Positions 50,455-55,058 of a stretch of DNA of 55,058 bases are shown in pieces. Where the stretch lies: positions 1 to 55,058 of the forward strand of contig JANQMO010000030.1 of the NCBI GenBank assembly GCA_028280025.1. The letters run 5' to 3'. The stretch is from Chlorobium sp. Lineage in GTDB: Bacteria > Bacteroidota > Chlorobiia > Chlorobiales > Chlorobiaceae. The stretch's first letter is position 1, and each line of letters starts with the position of its first letter. Below the pieces are notes generated by a model. The model saw nothing but the letters and a program-made list of their open reading frames with translations, did no database searches and was not told the origin of the DNA. Made by a program: the position numbers and the translations under genes.

Positions 50455-53049
50455 TTACCCTCCCCTTATAAAATTATAGCTCCCCCAATAAAACACTGAA
50501 TAACGATCTTTCTTGAACATAAGCAGCAACTGCTTAAAGAATTGATCAAAATCTGAATAAGCTGACGAATAGTATAGGCTTAAAAAAAGCCGGATAAACT
50601 TTCTTGTTTCATGTGGATTAATCTTTGACAAAGTAACAATAAGAGATTTAGCGCCCCTGTTCAAGAATACCTTGTACAAACCCACCATATCATTCTCACT
50701 TCGAAACACATCGGATCGATCTTTAAGTTTCATCTCAGAATACCTCATAACCAAACCTGTTTGACAGCCCGCCAGCACCACAAAATCACTTTTTATCGAA
50801 TAATCAGGAATATCCAGCAAGGAAAGCCCTGTATCATTAAAAATAATGCTCGATTCAAGAGGACTAGATTTGTCAAAAAAACCATGACCAAAAAACACAA
50901 TATTATTTCCTGCACGCAACTTTTCTAGAAACAGTCCAACGTTTGATTCGTCACCGGTATATTCCTGTATTTTATTATGCTTATCTAGAACTCTATGATT
51001 TTTTTCAATTTTCAATCCAACATTGTCATATAAAGGTATTCCAATTTTATTTAAAAAAATAGAAACTTGTTTTGAATAATCTATTGGCTGCATTTTTGAC
51101 AAAACAATCGATGCATAAGGGAGAACAGAAACGCAATAGATTTTGTCGATCACTCTCTCCGCAACCCTTTCTTTAATATCAACTTTAAGGGCATACCAAG
51201 GGACGTAGTTCAAATCGCCGTATGCAATTATATATACCTTCTTCATGCTAGCAAGGTCCTCCTCAAATGGCTTTAGGAAAGCCTCGTAGATATTGTTGCT
51301 ACATTCGTCGAATGTCTTTAGATCATGCCCGTCCATTGAACGCCTCAAAACATCGACAGTATTTCTGATTCCAACCTTATCATGAATTACAGAAACCTTC
51401 AGTTCTTGATGATCCAGCATCATTGAAATGAGAGCTCCGCCTCCATAGTACATCTGGATAACGGCTTCATCTGAACCGAGAACATCAACTATATTGCGAG
51501 GGCCGATCTTGGAAATTTTCCGTTTTTTTGAGGCTCCTGTGATATAAGAGTTAACTTTCATTTTCTCGATGGCTAAAAATAATTCGTACTTGGACAGCTC
51601 ATCGTCAAGACGATAAGTGCGAAGAAGGTCTATAAATCGATCATAAGGAGCGCTCTTGTCTTCCATGAAGGTCAACTGCTGTGAAATAAGGTCGAATCTA
51701 TTTTCCCGGAGTTTCTCAATGATCGAAATGGCTTTACGTATACTTGATATTGCACCATCAATATGATTTTTAGATTCAAAATTGACTGATTTGGCATAGT
51801 GTAACTTCCAGAGGTCCCAACCTTTGTAGCCATCTAATCTATGTTCGACACCTTTAACCAAGGAGTCCAAAATGCTATTGTCAACAACGCCAATTTTCTT
51901 TTGAGCCAATGCTGTATAATAGAGTGCGTCGAGTATGATAAATTTAGGCGTAGCATTGTTAGATTGGATAATCGCCGCATTTGCCATTTCAATGCACTGA
52001 TCATACTTCTTTTCGTAATAGAGGCATTTAGCAGAAACGACCTGGCCATAGGGAATAAATATGTCATTTTTAAACCGTTTACTACCATAAATACTCGAAG
52101 AGGATGTATCGTCAAGCTTTAGTTTCGATATCCCTTGAGAAATTTTTTCTTTTGCATTTGCAAGCATATTTGATGGGAAAAGGCTTATATGTGCATACAA
52201 TATATCTGTAGCCCCCTTCAACCAATTTAATTCTTGTTTTTTTACTCCGTCCAATATTTTTCTCGCTCTTTTATAAAAAACTGCTGAATCATGATATCGA
52301 CCCAGCTGACCGTAACCATAACCTGCTATAGAAAAAAGGATTGCACGCTCTTTTTTATTAATCCCCAAAACCTTTCCTCCTAGCAACAATCCCTTCATAA
52401 ACAGGTTACCATAAAGCTTTTCAAGTTTATTCTGAAGTTTTTCCGCAGCCTTGATATTGCCTGAATTAAGGTCGAGATAGACCAAGAAAATATCTACAAA
52501 GGTTCTGTCGACGAGTTTTTCAAGAACGTTCATTCTAAGATTTCCTCGATCCAAGAGGGAGTCACATTTTTGAAATATTTCCTTACTAAGTGACAGATCA
52601 CCAGTATTAACGACATGAATAATGCTGAAACAGTCTTTTAAATAGATATACTGTTCGTCGCCTTTCAGACTGTTTAGTGCCCAACGTGTTTTTTGATAAA
52701 CATACTCCTCATCGCCTGCCATTAATTTATTGTAGCAAAGCAAATAGAGTAACCGAGATTCAATGCTGTACTTAAAATGAGCTCCTTTAGATAATATTGA
52801 CTCATCGTCACTCTCCAGTAAGGCTAGTGCTTGTTGACAAAATATTTCACTTTCCCTTGAAAGTCCGTTCTCAAAACAATTAAAGGCTTCCTTATAGGCA
52901 CTTTCAAATTGCTCATATGCACTAGGAGACATCTCCGCTTTGAACGAGGCACACCCGGACAAACAAATGATACAGAATGCAATAATAATATTTACGTTTA
53001 AGCAAACATTATTCTTATTTGTTCTTATTAAGAAATTAAAAACTGCCAT
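50455..53049 (-). CDS. CHAT-domain (caspase-like) protease lipoprotein with TPR region
   Basis: An 864-residue protein. The signal ends in the lipobox CLSGC (Cys33), so it should be anchored to the envelope. About 40-490 is helical with TPR-like units (EAFNCFENGLSRESEIFCQQALALLES, LGRYHDSAVFYKRARKIL, YYEKKYDQCIEMANAAI, SSIRKAISIIEKLRENRFDLIS). The C-terminal CHAT domain (about 550-864) has the full dyad: His about 721 in VFFGHGFFDKSSPLESSI and Cys about 761 in FVVLAGCQTGLV. NYVPWYAL and the closing FYWGSYNFIRGG also fit. Predicted cysteine peptidase of the separase/caspase clan. It is AT-rich and flanked by repeat elements, a sign of transfer. Confidence 0.85.
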   Translation of the reverse strand: MAVFNFLIRTNKNNVCLNVNIIIAFCIICLSGCASFKAEMSPSAYEQFESAYKEAFNCFENGLSRESEIFCQQALALLESDDESILSKGAHFKYSIESRLLYLLCYNKLMAGDEEYVYQKTRWALNSLKGDEQYIYLKDCFSIIHVVNTGDLSLSKEIFQKCDSLLDRGNLRMNVLEKLVDRTFVDIFLVYLDLNSGNIKAAEKLQNKLEKLYGNLFMKGLLLGGKVLGINKKERAILFSIAGYGYGQLGRYHDSAVFYKRARKILDGVKKQELNWLKGATDILYAHISLFPSNMLANAKEKISQGISKLKLDDTSSSSIYGSKRFKNDIFIPYGQVVSAKCLYYEKKYDQCIEMANAAIIQSNNATPKFIILDALYYTALAQKKIGVVDNSILDSLVKGVEHRLDGYKGWDLWKLHYAKSVNFESKNHIDGAISSIRKAISIIEKLRENRFDLISQQLTFMEDKSAPYDRFIDLLRTYRLDDELSKYELFLAIEKMKVNSYITGASKKRKISKIGPRNIVDVLGSDEAVIQMYYGGGALISMMLDHQELKVSVIHDKVGIRNTVDVLRRSMDGHDLKTFDECSNNIYEAFLKPFEEDLASMKKVYIIAYGDLNYVPWYALKVDIKERVAERVIDKIYCVSVLPYASIVLSKMQPIDYSKQVSIFLNKIGIPLYDNVGLKIEKNHRVLDKHNKIQEYTGDESNVGLFLEKLRAGNNIVFFGHGFFDKSSPLESSIIFNDTGLSLLDIPDYSIKSDFVVLAGCQTGLVMRYSEMKLKDRSDVFRSENDMVGLYKVFLNRGAKSLIVTLSKINPHETRKFIRLFLSLYYSSAYSDFDQFFKQLLLMFKKDRYSVFYWGSYNFIRGG

Positions 53050-53182
53050 TTATAGCTAAAGAATTTTACCACTTTGCAAAGTATCTTTAGAGCGATATTG
53101 AAGTTCTTATTTAAGATATTAATACATTCTTTTTATATCCATAAAATCATTGGATAGACAAGGCTCATAAACAATTGGCAAC
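53050..53182. other. CHAT operon promoter region
   Basis: AT-rich. A perfect 12-bp palindrome ACTTTGCAAAGT (53071-53082) lies 22 bp before the CHAT ATG and could be an operator. No clear Shine-Dalgarno or -35/-10 pair was found. Confidence 0.4.
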
Positions 53183-53426
53183 GTTGTTAAGTAAACACAA
53201 TAAAAAAGAAATAAATCCGACACCTCTCAATCTATAGTTTTAAACTGACAGCAATGTTCGTGACAGCCATCTACCTTCCTTTCTCAATCAGTAAAATCCA
53301 TACTCGTACTTCATGTTTCTGGCAGCTTCATTTCTCACAAATGACATTTGACCGATTCAACTCCTTGATCGTTTTTCCTCTGTATCCAATGAATAGAAAA
53401 ACTTTTTCTTGTTGTTACGGAACAAC
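53183..53426. mobile_element. 245-bp inverted-repeat-ended element, copy 2
   Basis: Same orientation and length as copy 1. The right end GTTACGGAACAAC (53414-53426) is intact; the left end GTTGTTAAGTAAAC is worn. Its small frame is broken: it starts MSFVRNEAARNMKYEYG and meets a stop after FY, whereas copy 1 reads on. Together the copies bracket the CHAT module. Confidence 0.72.
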
Positions 53427-53470
53427 ATCCCCCTATTGCAAAATAACTCATGGAGAATTTTAATCCCCGA

Positions 53471-54475
53471 CTATATCGCTCGCAAATCAAAACCATACTT
53501 GAGATAGCTTATTTGAGCATGTTTTGACTGATTGTCAATCCAGGCTGGCTCATGGTGGCTGATATCAATAATCTCCTGTGTTTTCAGCGCTTCAAACTGT
53601 TTACAAACGCGTTCCATAATCTGCAGTTCCCGCTCTTCAAACAAGCCTGAGTTAAACTCACGATCTTCACCAATACTAAACTTCTCGCCTATTCCACCAT
53701 CAGTAAATGATATCTCTTCAACCTTGACAATTCCTTTCCTTGCAGCATAATCAAAAACACTCTGATAATTTTCAGGTACAGGGCCCAGTGGAATAGCACA
53801 ATAACGACAGCCCGTCAGCGACACCCCATGCTCTTTGAAATGAAGAAAGTCAGAGTAAAACAAGAGCTTATTAAGCTTGGTTTTCCATGGACTGAGTCGC
53901 TGGGCAAAAAACACCACAGCCTCAACAAGCCTTTCAAGGCTCGGTTTTTTATAACCGGAAAATTCATCCGGAAGAAGCTCTCCCATGAGATAACTTTCAA
54001 GATCAATACATTGCTCTTTAGCACGCTCCTCCTTCATATGGTGAATTCTCCCCTTTACCCTTTCCAGCTGCGAACCACTCAACACTCCACTCAAGGAGAC
54101 GATTTTCTCAAACTCTTCAGGATCCTGCGCAACCTGGATTAACCTTGCATTGGATTCACTTGGCACCTCACCCTGCTCGTAATTGCGGTACGTATTGACA
54201 CCGAAACCCAGAACCTCAGCCATTTTCGTAGCTGACAACGCATAAGATTCACGTAATGCCCTTATTTCTTCAGGAAATGGAAGCTTGTGCTCAACCCGGT
54301 ACTGGTTATACACCTGCATCAGGTTAATCTCGTCAAGGTGCTCGGACGTGAACTGCTCATTGCTATCGGGGCACAAATAGTAATGATAGTTAACCGTGTA
54401 CTCTTTTTTCCTGAACACCATAGTCCTGGGCTCTTTCACGAGCACCATATCATTACCGGTTATCGGGCTTTTCAT
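53471..54475 (-). CDS. Antitoxin with MqsA-like N-terminus, Xre HTH and Panacea (DUF4065/SocA-like) domain
   Basis: A 334-residue protein. The N-terminal 65 residues are the degenerate zinc-ribbon form of MqsA-type antitoxins (KSPITGNDM, YHYYLCPDSNEQFTSEHLDEINLMQVYNQYR; most ribbon Cys are lost). About 70-135 is an Xre helix-turn-helix (ALRESYALSATKMAEVLGFGVNTYRNYEQGEVP). About 195-330 is the Panacea/DUF4065 domain (KLNKLLFYSDFLHFKEHGVSLTGCRYCAIPLGPVPENY). Panacea domains are known to neutralise many unrelated toxins. The toxin gene lies three bases upstream. Confidence 0.85.
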   Translation of the reverse strand: MKSPITGNDMVLVKEPRTMVFRKKEYTVNYHYYLCPDSNEQFTSEHLDEINLMQVYNQYRVEHKLPFPEEIRALRESYALSATKMAEVLGFGVNTYRNYEQGEVPSESNARLIQVAQDPEEFEKIVSLSGVLSGSQLERVKGRIHHMKEERAKEQCIDLESYLMGELLPDEFSGYKKPSLERLVEAVVFFAQRLSPWKTKLNKLLFYSDFLHFKEHGVSLTGCRYCAIPLGPVPENYQSVFDYAARKGIVKVEEISFTDGGIGEKFSIGEDREFNSGLFEERELQIMERVCKQFEALKTQEIIDISHHEPAWIDNQSKHAQISYLKYGFDLRAI

Positions 54476-54478
54476 ACG

Positions 54479-54835
54479 TCAATGATTTTTGAATGGATAG
54501 TCAAGCCTGTACTCTGCCACATGAAAAGAAATGCAAATGACGCTGCTGTGTGGCGCCCCCATGGTAATTTTGATATACACGTCTTTTGTCTTCACTTCTC
54601 TCCCAAAAACCCACATCTGTGGTCCTTTATTGAGCTGATCTTCTATAGGGCCATCACAATAGTCTTCAACTTGCAACTGCAGAAGAATTTTCTTCCTGTC
54701 AACTGGTCTTAACTCCAGGTCGAGCAAAGTCTGCGCATTCTTTCCGCGATCATCACGAAACAAAATATCCCACACCTTTGCCTTGGTTGTAAAATCACGA
54801 AGGAATTCTCGAACCCGTTGTTGATTGATTGCCAT
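54479..54835 (-). CDS. MqsR-like toxin partner of the Panacea antitoxin
   Basis: A 118-residue protein, first of the pair. FLRDFTTKAKVWDILFRDDRGKN and KILLQLQVEDYCDGPIEDQ precede WVFGREVKTKDVYIKITM and SVICISFHVAEYRLDYPF. The VYIKIT...ICISFH end resembles the MqsR RNase toxin core (VYLKIT...IVSF). Toxin-first order and three-base spacing also match mqsRA. Activity (mRNA cleavage) is inferred from this likeness and the partner. Confidence 0.72.
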   Translation of the reverse strand: MAINQQRVREFLRDFTTKAKVWDILFRDDRGKNAQTLLDLELRPVDRKKILLQLQVEDYCDGPIEDQLNKGPQMWVFGREVKTKDVYIKITMGAPHSSVICISFHVAEYRLDYPFKNH

Positions 54836-54873
54836 TACATACGGAGAACAAATAAAGGTTCTTTTACCCAGAA

Positions 54874-54930
54874 ATAACTTTATGGTTTAAATAAAGCAAT
54901 ATTACTAATAAATATCAACTATAAAGTTAT
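54874..54930. promoter_or_regulatory. Inverted repeats upstream of the toxin-antitoxin operon
   Basis: ATAACTTTAT (54874-54883) and ATAAAGTTAT (54921-54930) are exact inverse copies, each next to a GGTTTA/TAAACC. They lie 39-95 bp before the toxin ATG and suit binding by the Xre-type antitoxin for autoregulation. The stretch between is almost pure AT. Confidence 0.5.
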
Positions 54931-54970
54931 AAACCGTTACCGACAAGCCGTTTGCCGGGCACTAGTGTCC

Positions 54971-55058
54971 CGTCCGGTTAATTCTATGTTATAACAAAGA
55001 ATTGTGTTATCTTACGGTTATCTTGTGAAAACAACCTGTAAGCATGGCACGAAAACAT
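54971..55058 (+). mobile_element. Probable left end of an insertion sequence, truncated by the window edge
   Basis: After the toxin-antitoxin promoter the sequence changes to TGTCCCGTCCGGTTAAT, which looks like the terminal repeat of an IS4/IS1634-type element. About 75 bp later an ATG at 55044 begins MARKH at the very end of the window, like some transposases. There is no Shine-Dalgarno of note. Only the edge is visible, so the family is a guess. Confidence 0.4.

Overview
The window (about 55 kb, near 50% GC, gene-dense) looks like chromosome of a green sulfur bacterium (Chlorobiaceae, Chlorobium/Prosthecochloris type). This is an inference from gene content and style: an outer membrane (kdsA, BamD-like, RlpA, lipoproteins), an AcnA aconitase, a TalC-type transaldolase, a bacterial deoxyhypusine-synthase-like enzyme, and many degenerate heptamer arrays between genes. 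No photosynthesis gene is present to prove it.

Layout. 1-80 is the 5' end of a group II intron running off the left edge. 194-1627 (minus) is kdsA-kdsC, with a kdsC that has lost its nucleophile. 1997-4955 (plus) is a ClpB reduced to its C-terminal half, then nagZ and sixA. 5142-9546 (minus) is lysC, purM, plsY, gpsA. 9660-12147 (plus) is an NlpC/P60 lipoprotein, prmA and a Ppx/GppA phosphatase. 12196-12873 (minus) is a FISUMP-domain protein. 13091-21399 (minus) is a full biotin operon, birA-bioB-bioF-bioG-bioC-bioD-bioA plus a THUMP-like methyltransferase, headed by a BirA operator and a leader terminator and interrupted by two copies of a composite repeat around bioGC. 21602-22727 (plus) is a Xre/MbcA-RES toxin-antitoxin pair. 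22794-25555 (minus) holds a lipase-like hydrolase and a cell-wall amidase; topA (plus) follows. 28265-33964 (minus) is feoA-feoB, acnA and a HIT protein. 34206-34912 (plus) is a secreted HExxH metallopeptidase coupled to a 23-codon leader ORF. 35064-40002 holds a DHOD-like protein, a hydrolase, RlpA, an alkyltransferase-like protein, TalC and a DHS-like protein. 40335-40437 (minus) is the SRP (4.5S) RNA gene. 40643-44108 (plus) is trpS, a HAD phosphatase and argS. 44159-46006 (minus) is a BamD-like lipoprotein, nadD and a DUF2892 protein.

From about 46.3 kb the window becomes accessory. It holds a YdeI-like fragment, a SnoaL-like protein and an Old-Yellow-Enzyme/TetR pair with matching operators inside both promoters. 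Next is a markedly AT-rich module: a CHAT-protease lipoprotein with a secreted partner, bracketed by two 245-bp inverted-repeat-ended elements. An MqsR-like toxin with a Panacea-domain antitoxin follows, then the likely left end of an insertion sequence at the right edge.

The strongest leads are the CHAT-lipoprotein/secreted-partner module, the birA leader terminator beside its operator, the split ClpB, the nucleophile-less KdsC, and the uORF-coupled metallopeptidase. Start sites were chosen from family length, Shine-Dalgarno motifs and overlaps. No database search was possible.
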